Source: Arthrobacter gandavensis
GTDB taxonomy: Bacteria; Actinomycetota; Actinomycetes; Actinomycetales; Micrococcaceae
Reading direction: 5' to 3'
NCBI RefSeq assembly: GCF_009192735.1
Contig: NZ_VTFU01000001.1
Coordinates: 186,001 to 250,000 of the forward strand
DNA: 64,000 nt
The position numbers and the translations under genes are program-made. The notes under the pieces were generated by a model, which saw only the letters and a list, made by a program, of their open reading frames with translations, was not told where the DNA came from and did not search any database. Shown here piece after piece: positions 41,503 through 50,373 of this stretch (position 1 is its first letter; each line of letters opens with the position of its first letter).

Positions 41503-41518
41503 TCGTAGATATGTTCTA
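41503..41518. promoter_or_regulatory. Weak LexA-like box upstream of ruvA
   Basis: TCGTAGATATGTTCTA fits TCGAAC-N4-GTTCGA at 9 of 12 fixed positions; the right half GTTCTA equals that of the dnaE2 box. GTAGA/TCTAC also form a short palindrome here. It lies 22-37 bp before ruvA. ruv genes are common LexA targets, but the left half is poor. Confidence 0.4.
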
Positions 41519-41539
41519 CACAGCCCCTGGAGTTTTGTC

Positions 41540-42169
41540 ATGATCGCATCCCTGCGCGGGACAGTAACGCACGTTGGCCTGCAGTCGGCAGTGATCGACG
41601 TCAACGGTATGGGCATGCTGGTCCAAGCCACGCCGCAGACACTGGGCTCCCTGCACGTGGGCCGCGAAGCGCTGGTGCAGACAGCCATGATTGTCCGCGA
41701 GGACTCCATGACCCTGTACGGATTCACCGACGCGGATCAGCGGGAAGTGTTTGAAACCCTTCTCAGCGTCTCCGGCGTTGGTCCGCGGATCGCCCTGGGG
41801 GTCCTGGCCGTCCACACTCCGGAAGCAATCCGGATTGCCGCTTCCTCCGGCGACGACAAGGCTTTCAGCAAGGTTTCCGGCATCGGACCGAAGGGCGCCC
41901 GCCGCATCGTGCTGGAACTGGCGGACAAGCTGGTGCCGCTGGGCACTGCGGAAAACCCGGCCGCCGCGCGCTGGCAGGACCAGGTCCTGGCCGCCATGAC
42001 GGGACTGGGCTGGTCGGAAAAGGACGCCACGGCGGCCATCGACGCGGCCGTGGCCGAATCGCCCGATGTTGCGGCCACCGGCAACGTGGGCGAAATCCTG
42101 AAACTGACGCTGCGGCGCCTGGGCACCGACGGCGCACGCGCACGGGCTCCCCGCCAGCAGGTGGGCTGA
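41540..42169 (+). CDS. ruvA: Holliday junction branch migration protein RuvA
   Basis: A 209-residue junction-binding tetramer subunit. N-terminal OB fold ([40 protein letters not shown], residues 1-65), two helix-hairpin-helix motifs ([19 protein letters not shown] and [20 protein letters not shown], about 72-130), an acidic linker and a C-terminal domain III ([20 protein letters not shown]) that contacts RuvB. It targets the RuvB motor to Holliday junctions. ruvB starts 1 bp after the stop, implying coupling. A weak LexA-like box precedes it. Confidence 0.96.
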   Translation: MIASLRGTVTHVGLQSAVIDVNGMGMLVQATPQTLGSLHVGREALVQTAMIVREDSMTLYGFTDADQREVFETLLSVSGVGPRIALGVLAVHTPEAIRIAASSGDDKAFSKVSGIGPKGARRIVLELADKLVPLGTAENPAAARWQDQVLAAMTGLGWSEKDATAAIDAAVAESPDVAATGNVGEILKLTLRRLGTDGARARAPRQQVG

Positions 42170-42170
42170 G

Positions 42171-43268
42171 ATGCCGGCACTGTCCGGAGACGGACTCGTT
42201 GCACCCACCGGAGACCCGGACGACAAAGCCATCGAGGCGGCGCTGCGGCCGAAAAACCTTGACGACTTCGTTGGCCAGAAACGCGTGCGCGAGCAGCTGT
42301 CCCTGGTGCTGGAAGCATCACGGCTCCGCGGCCGCAGCGCCGACCACGTCCTGCTGTCGGGTCCTCCCGGGCTGGGCAAGACCACGCTGTCGATGATCAT
42401 CGCCGCCGAAATGAACGCACCGCTGCGCATATCCTCCGGGCCGGCGATCCAGCATGCCGGCGATCTGGCCGCGATCCTGTCCTCGCTCACCGAGGGGGAA
42501 GTGCTCTTCCTCGACGAAATCCACCGCATGTCCCGTCCCGCCGAGGAAATGCTCTACATGGCCATGGAAGATTTCCGGGTGGACATCATCGTTGGCAAGG
42601 GTGCCGGTGCAACGGCCATTCCGCTGGACCTGCCGCCGTTCACCCTTGTGGGAGCCACCACCCGGGCAGGACTGCTGCCCGGTCCGCTGCGGGACCGCTT
42701 CGGTTTCACCGGGCACCTGGAGTTCTACTCCACCGCCGAACTGGAACTGGTGCTGCGGCGCTCGGCCATGCTGATGGACATGAAGGTCAATTCCGCCGGG
42801 TTCGCCGAAGTTGCCGGACGCTCGCGGGGAACTCCCCGTATCGCCAACCGGCTGCTGCGCCGCGTCCGGGACTGGGCACTGGTGCACGGCGTGGACCAGA
42901 TTGATGCCCGCACAGCCGGGGCCGCCCTCGACATGTACGAAGTGGACGCCCGCGGCCTGGACCGTCTGGACCGCTCGGTGCTGCGGGCCCTGGTGACCAA
43001 ATTCAACGGGGGACCGGTGGGCCTGTCCACCCTCGCCATCGCCGTGGGCGAGGAACCTGAAACCGTGGAAACAGTGGCCGAACCGTACCTCGTCCGCGAA
43101 GGACTGCTGGGCCGCACCCCGCGCGGACGGGTGGCCACCCGTGCGGCATGGGAACACCTGGGCCTGCAGATGCCCGACAACGTGGCCGCGGGCCTTCCCG
43201 AGAACATGTTCTCCGGCCCCGGCACCAATACATCCGGCACCAACACATCCGGCGCCGACGAAACCTAG
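42171..43268 (+). CDS. ruvB: Holliday junction branch migration ATPase RuvB
   Basis: A 365-residue AAA+ motor. [20 protein letters not shown] opens the domain; Walker A is [18 protein letters not shown] (about 60-77), Walker [11 protein letters not shown] (about 109-118), sensor 1 [20 protein letters not shown] and sensor 2 [18 protein letters not shown]. The C-terminal winged helix ([18 protein letters not shown]) binds DNA. After residue 345 comes a short Thr/Ser/Gly tail with NTSG repeated, not part of the usual protein. It pumps DNA through the RuvA-bound junction. Confidence 0.97.
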   Translation: MPALSGDGLVAPTGDPDDKAIEAALRPKNLDDFVGQKRVREQLSLVLEASRLRGRSADHVLLSGPPGLGKTTLSMIIAAEMNAPLRISSGPAIQHAGDLAAILSSLTEGEVLFLDEIHRMSRPAEEMLYMAMEDFRVDIIVGKGAGATAIPLDLPPFTLVGATTRAGLLPGPLRDRFGFTGHLEFYSTAELELVLRRSAMLMDMKVNSAGFAEVAGRSRGTPRIANRLLRRVRDWALVHGVDQIDARTAGAALDMYEVDARGLDRLDRSVLRALVTKFNGGPVGLSTLAIAVGEEPETVETVAEPYLVREGLLGRTPRGRVATRAAWEHLGLQMPDNVAAGLPENMFSGPGTNTSGTNTSGADET

Positions 43269-43563
43269 TCCGGCGGCGGCAGGATCTCTTTCGGGGCGGA
43301 CTTGAGGGCCGGGGCGCTGCGGGGGACAATTGGCAGCAGGAAAGAAATAGCAGGAAGAAGGCGGAAAAGTACAGCTTTGACCGCAACTTTTCGGCCGCGG
43401 CACGCGTTTTACCTTTAGACTGGTCATTCGTTGGGCGGGCACTGTGCCTGGCCGCGTGAACTGTTTCCAGTTGCAGAACCCGGGACAGCGGCTGCACCGA
43501 ACCGGCGGCCGCCCTGCCCAGAGATACCCGCACACCAATTTCCAACAGAAACGGAACCACTCT

Positions 43564-44079
43564 GTGTTCTTAAACATCATGGCCCAAACCACCACGGAAC
43601 AGGCCCCCGGCGGCTTCTCGTTCTCCAGCCTCCTGCTGCCGATCCTGCTGGCGCTGTTCATCTTCATGATGTTCCGCAAGCAGAAGAAGACGCAGAAGAC
43701 GGTCCAGGAGCAGCGCACCCAGATGGTTCCGGGAACCGAGGTCATGACCCAGTTCGGTCTGTTCGGAACCATCCTCTCGATCAACAACGAGGAGAACAAA
43801 GCGGTCCTGGAGCTCTCTCCCGGCAACACCGCCACCGTGCACCTGCAGGCGCTGACCAAGGTTGTCACCACCAGCGAACCCGCCGCTGACGAAGAGGCCC
43901 CGGTTGTCCCGGACGACGCTTCCTCGATCACCGCTGCGGACCACGGCGACGACGCCGCCCGCCAGGCCCACGCGGCCCCGGCCGGCGATGTCCGCCGCGA
44001 CGATTCGGCGGCGCACCCCGATGAGACTCCCGAGGAAACACTCGATCGCCTGAACCGCGAAAACAAGAAAGAGAACTAG
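43564..44079 (+). CDS. yajC: Preprotein translocase subunit YajC
   Basis: 171 residues with one membrane helix near the N-terminus (SSLLLPILLALFIFMMFRKQ, about 18-37) followed by the conserved QKKTQKTVQEQRTQMVPGTE and VMTQFGLFGTILSINNEENK. The remaining acidic tail is variable, typical of actinobacterial YajC. It associates with SecDF in the membrane. GTG 43564 is preferred because GGAA precedes it and it gives FLNIMAQ; ATG 43579 is an alternative and the frame is open further upstream. The 295-bp gap to ruvB contains TAGACT at 43416-43421 as a possible -10, but no convincing -35 or terminator. Confidence 0.9.
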   Translation: MFLNIMAQTTTEQAPGGFSFSSLLLPILLALFIFMMFRKQKKTQKTVQEQRTQMVPGTEVMTQFGLFGTILSINNEENKAVLELSPGNTATVHLQALTKVVTTSEPAADEEAPVVPDDASSITAADHGDDAARQAHAAPAGDVRRDDSAAHPDETPEETLDRLNRENKKEN

Positions 44080-44170
44080 ACTCTCCACGGGCCTGCGGAG
44101 GATGACTCTCCGCAGGCTGGCCGGGGTCGACCACGCCTCCGGTGTCTCACCCCTGTAAGGACTACCCTCT

Positions 44171-45886
44171 ATGCCTCGTACCGGCCCCGGCTCGGCCGCA
44201 AAAAAGACGCTCCTCTGGTTGGGCGTCATTTTTGCTGCTCTGGCCCTTCTGCTCGGCGGCGGTTCCATGTGGAGCAACGCCAGCTGGACCCCAAAACTCG
44301 CCCTCGACCTTGAGGGCGGCACGGAAATGATCCTCGCCCCGCAGGTGCAGGGCGGCGCTGAGATCACTCAGGATCAGCTGAACCAGGCAGTGGAGATTAT
44401 CCGCCAGCGCGTGGACGGCAGCGGAGTTTCCGAAGCCGAAATCACCACCCAGTCCGGACGGAACGTCGTTGTTTCGCTCCCGGGCGTCCCGTCGGCGGAA
44501 ACCCGCGAACTGATCCAGGCCTCGGCTGCGATGGAATTCCGTCCGGTCATCACCGTTGGCCCCGCCGCCGCGGCGGCGCAGCCGGTTCCGGACGAGCAGC
44601 TCCCGGCTCCGACCGCCGAGCCGACCAACGCCTCCGACGACAACTGGGTCACCCCGGAGCTGTACCGCGAATTCGAAAGCACTGACTGCACCGACCCGGC
44701 CACGCTTGAGGCCTCGGTTGAGCCCGCACCGGCCGACAAGCCGATGATTGCCTGCGAGCCGACGACCGGCGCCAAGTACATCCTGGGTCCGGTCGAGGTG
44801 CCCGGAACCAACATTGACGATGCCACCTTCGGTCTGTCCCAGAGCGGACAGGGTGCCTCCATCAACGAGTGGGGCGTCAACATCAAGTTCAACGGCGAAG
44901 GAACCAAGACCTTCCGCGAGGTCACCGAGCGCCTCTTCGCCTTCCCGCAGGGCGACCCCCACAACCAGTTCGCCATTGTGCTGGACGGACAGGTTATCTC
45001 AGCTCCCACGGTCCAGGGCGTCATCACCGACGGCCAGCCCCGCATTACGGGCCAGTTCAACCAGGAATCCGCAAAGGCCCTGTCGGAGCAGCTCAAATAC
45101 GGCGCACTGCCGATCAGCTTCGATATCCAGAGCGAGCAGCAGGTCTCGGCAACACTGGGCACCGACCAGCTGCGGATGGGTGTCATCGCCGGCCTGATCG
45201 GGCTGGCACTGGTTGCCGTCTACTCGCTGTTCCAGTACCGCGCCCTGGGTTTTGTCACCATCATTTCCCTCGTCGTCGCCGGCATCCTGACCTACCTGGC
45301 CATTTGCCTGCTCGGCTGGTCGCAGAACTACCGGCTGTCACTGGCCGGCGTCGCGGGCCTGATCGTGGCCATCGGCCAGACCGCCGACTCCTTCATCGTG
45401 TACTTCGAACGAATACGCGATGAACTGCGCGACGGCCGCGGCCTGGTGGCGGCCGTGGACAACGGCTGGAAGCGTGCCAAGCGCACCGTCCTGGCCTCCA
45501 AGGCAGTGAACGTGCTGGCCGCCGTCGTGCTCTACTTCGTGGCAGTCGGCAACGTGCGCGGCTTCGCCTTCACCCTGGGCCTGACCGCCATCGCCGACCT
45601 CATCGTGGTGTTCATGTTCACGCATCCCACCATGGTGCTGCTGGCGAGGACCAAGTTCTTCGGGGAAGGCCACAAGTGGTCCGGCCTGGACACCACCCGT
45701 CTGGGTGCCGTTCCGCTGTACCGCGGGGCCGGACGCATCCGCGAACCCGGTGACACCCCGGTGCGCGCCAAGAACAAGGCGGCTTCGAAGGAAGCCGAGC
45801 GCCGCATGACCATTGCCGAACGCCGACAGGCCGAAAAGCAGGAATCACTGGCCGGATCCGGCCCCAGCACCGAAAAGGAGGGCTAG
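44171..45886 (+). CDS. secD: Protein translocase subunit SecD
   Basis: A 571-residue RND-type Sec accessory protein. One N-terminal helix (TLLWLGVIFAALALLLGGGS), then the large periplasmic domain with the D1 box LALDLEGGTEMILAPQVQGG, IIRQRVDGSGVSEAEITTQS and, later, GVNIKFNGEGTKTFREVTER. Five helices follow from about 335; VAGLIVAIGQTADSFIVYFE and RIRDELRDGRG contain the proton-relay Asp and Arg. It uses the proton motive force to complete protein export with SecF and YajC. ATG 44171 has AAGGA upstream. secF begins 2 bp after the stop. Confidence 0.96.
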   Translation: MPRTGPGSAAKKTLLWLGVIFAALALLLGGGSMWSNASWTPKLALDLEGGTEMILAPQVQGGAEITQDQLNQAVEIIRQRVDGSGVSEAEITTQSGRNVVVSLPGVPSAETRELIQASAAMEFRPVITVGPAAAAAQPVPDEQLPAPTAEPTNASDDNWVTPELYREFESTDCTDPATLEASVEPAPADKPMIACEPTTGAKYILGPVEVPGTNIDDATFGLSQSGQGASINEWGVNIKFNGEGTKTFREVTERLFAFPQGDPHNQFAIVLDGQVISAPTVQGVITDGQPRITGQFNQESAKALSEQLKYGALPISFDIQSEQQVSATLGTDQLRMGVIAGLIGLALVAVYSLFQYRALGFVTIISLVVAGILTYLAICLLGWSQNYRLSLAGVAGLIVAIGQTADSFIVYFERIRDELRDGRGLVAAVDNGWKRAKRTVLASKAVNVLAAVVLYFVAVGNVRGFAFTLGLTAIADLIVVFMFTHPTMVLLARTKFFGEGHKWSGLDTTRLGAVPLYRGAGRIREPGDTPVRAKNKAASKEAERRMTIAERRQAEKQESLAGSGPSTEKEG

Positions 45887-45888
45887 GA

Positions 45889-46941
45889 ATGAGCAAGCTG
45901 CCCAGATTTGCCACGTTCGGCAACGAGCTTTACACCGGCAAGCGTTCCTACCCGTTTGTGCCCAAGGCCAAGCTGTGGTTCCTGATCGCCGCTGTTGCCG
46001 TTGTCCTGTCGATCCTGGTTCCGGTGGTCAAGGGCGGATTTAACCTCGGCATCGATTTCCGCGGCGGCTCCGAGTTCACGGTGTCCGGCACGGCCAACAC
46101 CGATGTCAGCACGGGCGAGGAAGCGGTGGGGGAGATCGCGAGCGAAGCCCGCATCATCAACATCGCCCCGGGCACCATGCGCGTGCAGACCGAGCAGCTC
46201 AGCGATGACCAGACACTGGAGGTCAAGGGCAACCTGGCCGAGGCCTACGGCGTTGACGAAGAGCAGGTCACGTCAACGTTCATCGGTCCGCGCTGGGGCG
46301 AGGACGTGAGCCGGCAGGCGCTGATCGGCCTGGTGGTCTTTGTTGCACTGGCCGCCGTGCTCATGGCGCTGTACTTCCGGACCTGGAAGATGTCAGTTGC
46401 CGCGATCACCGCCCTGCTGGTGGTCATGGTGACCACCGCGGGCCTGTATTCGCTCAGCGGGTTCGAAGTGACGCCGTCGGCCATTATCGGCTTCCTGACG
46501 GTGCTCAGCTACTCGCTCTATGACACGGTGGTGGTTTTCGACAAGGTCCGCGAAAACACCAAGAACCTGGACAAGAGCACCAAGCGAACGTTCATGGAGC
46601 AGGTCAACCTGGCGGTGAACCAAACCCTGGTCCGGTCCATCAACACCTCGGTGGTCGCCGTTCTGCCGGTGGCATCCGTGCTGTTCATCGGTGCGTTCCT
46701 GCTGGGCGCCGGAACCCTGAAGGATCTGTCCCTGGCGCTGTTCATCGGGATCATCCTGGGCACCGTGGCCACGGTCTTCATCGCCGCTCCAATGTACGCC
46801 TGGCTGCGCCGCAACGAGCCGGAGATTGTCCGGCAGGCCAAGCGAGTGAAGGAACGCCGGGCACAGGAAGCCAAGGAAGCCGGCGCCGCGGCCGGCGCCA
46901 AGACTCCCTCGGGAGCAACTGCGGTTTCCGCCGGAAGCTGA
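45889..46941 (+). CDS. secF: Protein translocase subunit SecF
   Basis: A 350-residue partner of SecD. First helix at about 28-48, periplasmic segment with LGIDFRGGSEFTVSG, then five helices from about 140 including VLSYSLYDTVVVFDKVREN with the conserved Asp and Arg, and SVLFIGAFLLGAGTLKDLSL. The C-terminal tail is Lys/Ala-rich and cytosolic. ATG 45889 follows the secD stop immediately. A long stem-loop at 46963-47021 closes the yajC-secD-secF transcript. Confidence 0.96.
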   Translation: MSKLPRFATFGNELYTGKRSYPFVPKAKLWFLIAAVAVVLSILVPVVKGGFNLGIDFRGGSEFTVSGTANTDVSTGEEAVGEIASEARIINIAPGTMRVQTEQLSDDQTLEVKGNLAEAYGVDEEQVTSTFIGPRWGEDVSRQALIGLVVFVALAAVLMALYFRTWKMSVAAITALLVVMVTTAGLYSLSGFEVTPSAIIGFLTVLSYSLYDTVVVFDKVRENTKNLDKSTKRTFMEQVNLAVNQTLVRSINTSVVAVLPVASVLFIGAFLLGAGTLKDLSLALFIGIILGTVATVFIAAPMYAWLRRNEPEIVRQAKRVKERRAQEAKEAGAAAGAKTPSGATAVSAGS

Positions 46942-46962
46942 CACCAGCGGCAGCGGCCGCAC

Positions 46963-47021
46963 GGTTCCGCAGACCGGTCTGCACGGGGAGATGCCCCGAT
47001 GCGGCACCGGGCTGCGGAACC
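46963..47021. terminator. Long compound stem-loop after secF
   Basis: Outer arms at 46963-46978 (GGTTCCGCAGACCGGT) and 47006-47021 pair at 15 of 16 positions. Inside them a second hairpin CGGGG-AGATG-CCCCG sits at about 46984-46998. It begins 21 bp after the secF stop and lies upstream of the likely rel promoter. It is a probable terminator without a T-run. Confidence 0.7.
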
Positions 47022-47026
47022 AGTGG

Positions 47027-47056
47027 TTTAACCGGCGGCCGGGCCGGGCATAGACT
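47027..47056 (+). promoter_or_regulatory. Candidate rel promoter
   Basis: TTTAAC (47027-47032) and TAGACT (47051-47056) are 18 bp apart, a fair sigma-70-like match. The predicted transcript start near 47063 leaves a leader of about 90 nt before the chosen GTG start of rel. Confidence 0.45.
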
Positions 47057-47151
47057 TGAACAGAAGACCAGTCCGCCGGTCGTCCGCCACCATGCGGAGC
47101 AACGGAACGGCTACTGTGGAACTGGTCGAAAACGTCACAGAGAGGGCAGCA

Positions 47152-49611
47152 GTGGGCGAGAGCGCGACACCGGCCGACAAGGCCGGCGCAGGAAGGGCAT
47201 CGGGAACACCTGCCACGGCAGCCCCCGGAGCTCCGGTTCCCGCTGCGCCCCGACCGGGCCGGGTTGCCAAAACCGCCGGTGCGGCCGAGCCGGCGAAGGG
47301 CGCCGAGAAGGCAGCAGCCGCTCCCGTGACCGCTCCGGCGGACAAGAGCGCCCCGGTGCGTCCGGCCCCCGGACGCCGCGCGTCCACGCGGGCCCGGCTC
47401 GCCCGGCTGGCGGGCCGCAGCAATCCGGGTTACTCGCCCATGCTCGAACCGCTGCTGCGCACGGTAAGGGTCAACAATCCCAAAGAGGACCTGGACCTCA
47501 TCCAGCGGGCATATCTCGTGGCGGAACGCAGCCACGAGGGCCAGAAGCGCAAAAGCGGTGATCCCTACATCACGCATCCGGTGGCCGTTGCCACCATCCT
47601 TGCCGAACTTGGCATGACCGGAACCACGCTGGCTGCCGCTCTCCTGCACGACACCGTGGAAGACACCAGCTACACGCTGGAGGAGCTGCGCCGGGACTTC
47701 GGCCCGGAAGTGGCGATGCTCGTGGACGGCGTCACCAAGCTGGACAAGGTGACCTTTGGCGATGCGGCGCAGTCGGAAACGGTGCGCAAGATGGTCGTGG
47801 CGATGGCCAAGGACATCCGCGTCCTGGTGATCAAGCTAGCGGACCGGCTGCACAACGCCCGCACGTGGCGCTTTGTGTCGCAGGAATCCTCGGCCCGCAA
47901 GGCCCGAGAGACCCTGGAGATTTTTGCCCCGCTGGCCCACCGCCTCGGCATGAACACCATCAAGTGGGAGCTGGAGGATCTTTCCTTCGCCGCCCTGCAT
48001 CCGAAGGTTTATGACGAAATTGTGCGCATGGTTGGCGACCGGACCCCGGAGCGCGAAAAGTATCTTTCCACCGTCCGTACGCAGATCGCCGATGACCTGC
48101 ACGCGGTGAAGATCAAGGCCACCATCACCGGCCGCCCCAAGCACTACTACTCCATCTACCAAAAGATGATTGTCCGGGGCAAGGACTTCGACGACATCCA
48201 CGATCTGATGGGCGTGCGCGTCCTCGTTGACTCAGTGCGCGACTGCTATGCGACCCTTGGCGCACTGCATGCGCGGTGGAACCCCCTTCCGGGGCGGTTC
48301 AAGGACTACATCGCCATGCCGAAGTTCAACATGTACCAGTCGCTGCACACCACGGTGATCGGCCCCGGCGGCAAGCCGGTGGAAATCCAGATCCGGACGC
48401 ACGACATGCACCGCCGCGCCGAGTACGGTGTGGCCGCCCACTGGAAGTACAAGGACGGCTCTAAGACTCCCGCCGGCTCGGACAACAATGACATGGGCTG
48501 GCTGCGGTCCCTGGTCGACTGGCAGCAGGAGACCTCGGATCCGGACGAGTTCCTGGACTCGCTGCGCTTTGAAATCAACGCCCGCGAAGTTTTCGTGTTC
48601 ACCCCCAAGGGCGAGGTCATGGCGCTGCCCGCCGGGTCGACCCCCGTGGACTTCGCGTACGCCGTGCACACCGAGGTGGGCCACCGGACCATCGGGGCCC
48701 GCGTCAACGGCAAACTGGTGCCGCTGAACAGCGAGCTTGAGCACGGCGACTGGGTGGAGATTTTCACCTCGAAGGCAGAGGGCGCCGGACCGAGCCAGGA
48801 CTGGCAGGGCTTCGTCAAGAGCCCCCGCGCCCGGAACAAGATCCGCCAGTGGTTCACCAAGGAACGCCGCGAAGAGGCCATTGACAAGGGCAAGGACCTG
48901 CTGACCCGGGGCATGCGCAAGCAGAACCTGCCCCTGCAGCGGCTGATGACCCACGATGCCCTCGTGACAGTCGCCCAGGAACTGCACCACCAGGACATCT
49001 CAGCCCTGTACGCCGCTGTGGGCGACGGCCACACCTCGGCGCAGAATGTGATCGAACACCTGGTATCACTGATGGGCGGGCACCAGGGGGCCGAAGAGGA
49101 CCTGGCGGAGACACCGGTTTCAACGGCTGCACGCCGCCCCAAGTTCTCCGACTCAGGCGTCACAGTGCGCGGCGTCGGCGACGTGTGGGTCAAGCTGGCC
49201 CGCTGCTGCACCCCGGTGCCGCCGGATCCGATCATTGGCTTTGTCACCCGCGGATCAGGGGTTTCGGTCCACCGCAGCGACTGCCGCAACGTGCAGGAAC
49301 TGCGGGACCAGCCGGACCGCATTGTGCCGGTGGACTGGGCGCCCACGCAGTCCTCGGTCTTCCTGGTGGAAATCCAGGTGGAAGCGCTGGACCGCAAGAG
49401 CCTGCTCTCCGACGTGACCCGCGTGCTGTCTGAAAACCACGTGAACATCCTCTCGGCCAGCGTCAACACCTCCAGCGACCGGGTGGCCATGTCCAAGTTC
49501 GTTTTCGAAATGGGCGATCCAAAGTACCTGGACCACATCCTGAGCGCAGTGCGCAGGATCGACGGCGTCTTCGATGTCTACCGGACCACGGGGTCTCAGC
49601 GCCGCGTCTGA
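47152..49611 (+). CDS. relA: Bifunctional (p)ppGpp synthetase/hydrolase Rel (RelA/SpoT)
   Basis: About 819 residues. After an Ala/Pro-rich N-terminal tail of about 95 residues comes the HD hydrolase domain ([38 protein letters not shown], about 125-180), then the synthetase ([37 protein letters not shown], about 325-370), TGS domain ([20 protein letters not shown], about 478-497), a CC-type zinc-finger-like [20 protein letters not shown] and the ACT domain ([20 protein letters not shown]). It makes and destroys the stringent alarmone. GTG 47152 is chosen for its GAGAGG 6 nt ahead; ATG 47092 and TTG 47056 are in frame upstream. Confidence 0.95.
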   Translation: MGESATPADKAGAGRASGTPATAAPGAPVPAAPRPGRVAKTAGAAEPAKGAEKAAAAPVTAPADKSAPVRPAPGRRASTRARLARLAGRSNPGYSPMLEPLLRTVRVNNPKEDLDLIQRAYLVAERSHEGQKRKSGDPYITHPVAVATILAELGMTGTTLAAALLHDTVEDTSYTLEELRRDFGPEVAMLVDGVTKLDKVTFGDAAQSETVRKMVVAMAKDIRVLVIKLADRLHNARTWRFVSQESSARKARETLEIFAPLAHRLGMNTIKWELEDLSFAALHPKVYDEIVRMVGDRTPEREKYLSTVRTQIADDLHAVKIKATITGRPKHYYSIYQKMIVRGKDFDDIHDLMGVRVLVDSVRDCYATLGALHARWNPLPGRFKDYIAMPKFNMYQSLHTTVIGPGGKPVEIQIRTHDMHRRAEYGVAAHWKYKDGSKTPAGSDNNDMGWLRSLVDWQQETSDPDEFLDSLRFEINAREVFVFTPKGEVMALPAGSTPVDFAYAVHTEVGHRTIGARVNGKLVPLNSELEHGDWVEIFTSKAEGAGPSQDWQGFVKSPRARNKIRQWFTKERREEAIDKGKDLLTRGMRKQNLPLQRLMTHDALVTVAQELHHQDISALYAAVGDGHTSAQNVIEHLVSLMGGHQGAEEDLAETPVSTAARRPKFSDSGVTVRGVGDVWVKLARCCTPVPPDPIIGFVTRGSGVSVHRSDCRNVQELRDQPDRIVPVDWAPTQSSVFLVEIQVEALDRKSLLSDVTRVLSENHVNILSASVNTSSDRVAMSKFVFEMGDPKYLDHILSAVRRIDGVFDVYRTTGSQRRV

Positions 49612-49612
49612 C

Positions 49613-49649
49613 CCGGACCATGGCGTGATGGGCCCGGCGGCTGGTCCGG
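49613..49649. terminator. 8-bp stem after rel
   Basis: CCGGACCA (49613-49620) and TGGTCCGG (49642-49649) pair perfectly across a 21-nt loop, in the 45-bp gap where rel and the AbiEi-like gene converge. The loop is long, so the terminator call is tentative. Confidence 0.35.
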
Positions 49650-49656
49650 CAACCGA

Positions 49657-50286
49657 TCAGCCGCCATCAGCCGCCGCCAGCCGCAGAACGGCATCCAGTC
49701 GGCGCAGCGCCACCGACTTTCCCGGGAGCCGGACGGCGGCTTCCACGGCGCTGCGGACGTAACCCAGCGGACAGCGCAGCACCGGATCCGCCGTGATCGC
49801 CAGCAGTGCCCGGACCGAGGGCTCCGGCGGGCCGTGGCGGGCCAGGTCCATGGCCGTCCGTAGGGGAGTGGTCACCTGGATGCCGGCAATGTCCATGCCG
49901 TCCTCCGGTCCCAGCCGCACCTCGTGCAGGACGGCGGCGCTGAAGGGCGCCAGCGCGGTGGTGCGGCGGCCGTGGTCGATGAGAAGCTGCAGCTGCTGCG
50001 GGGCCGGCGCGCAGCCGTAGATCCAGGCGGCGGTGAGGCGCCCCAGCATGGCCCGCGCAGCCAAGCGCTCCGTCAAGCAGTTTGCGGCCGCCAGGGCACG
50101 GCACACCGGGTCCGGGGTGATGTCCCACCGGACATAGGTGTGCGCATAGACCCGCTGCAGGAGTCCATCCGCCGCCATGGCCTGAAGTTCAACGCTGGAA
50201 AAGTCTCCTCCCGCGCAAAAGATGGCACCGCCGGTAGACGTGACGGCCGGCAACACACCGGGGTAGGGGAACAGGGTTGCCGCCAT
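49657..50286 (-). CDS. AbiEi-like antitoxin-fold protein, orphan
   Basis: 209 residues. The N-terminal part has a winged-helix pattern (FSSVELQAMAADGLLQRVYA, about 29-48, then HTYVRWD) and the middle contains ITPDPVCRALAAANC and VTTPLRTAMDLARHGPPEPS. This resembles the AbiEi-type transcriptional regulator/antitoxin proteins that are abundant in actinobacteria, often as orphans. No AbiEii nucleotidyltransferase toxin is adjacent. The C-terminal half is Arg/Ala-rich. ATG 50286 with AAGGG is chosen; the in-frame start at 50319 would lie inside the upstream terminator. Family assignment is moderate. Confidence 0.6.
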   Translation of the reverse strand: MAATLFPYPGVLPAVTSTGGAIFCAGGDFSSVELQAMAADGLLQRVYAHTYVRWDITPDPVCRALAAANCLTERLAARAMLGRLTAAWIYGCAPAPQQLQLLIDHGRRTTALAPFSAAVLHEVRLGPEDGMDIAGIQVTTPLRTAMDLARHGPPEPSVRALLAITADPVLRCPLGYVRSAVEAAVRLPGKSVALRRLDAVLRLAAADGG

Positions 50287-50317
50287 GCACCAACCCTTGC
50301 CGACACCCGCAGAAAGC

Positions 50318-50364
50318 AAAAGGCCCCGGCGGCCCGTTGTGGAAAACGGGCTGCCGGGGCCTTT
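50318..50364 (-). terminator. Strong Rho-independent terminator of the DUF349 gene
   Basis: A stem of about 20 bp (AAAGGCCCCGGCAGCCCGTT with its near-perfect complement, one mismatch) has a short loop and is followed on the minus strand by the T-rich CCTTTTGCTTTCT. It lies 9 bp after the DUF349 stop. Confidence 0.9.
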
Positions 50365-50373
50365 CCTGTGGAA

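Noticed and set aside
43268-43563. Small gene in the ruvB-yajC gap
   Set aside because: Frames there lack a Shine-Dalgarno and coding-type base periodicity; only a possible -10 element was seen.
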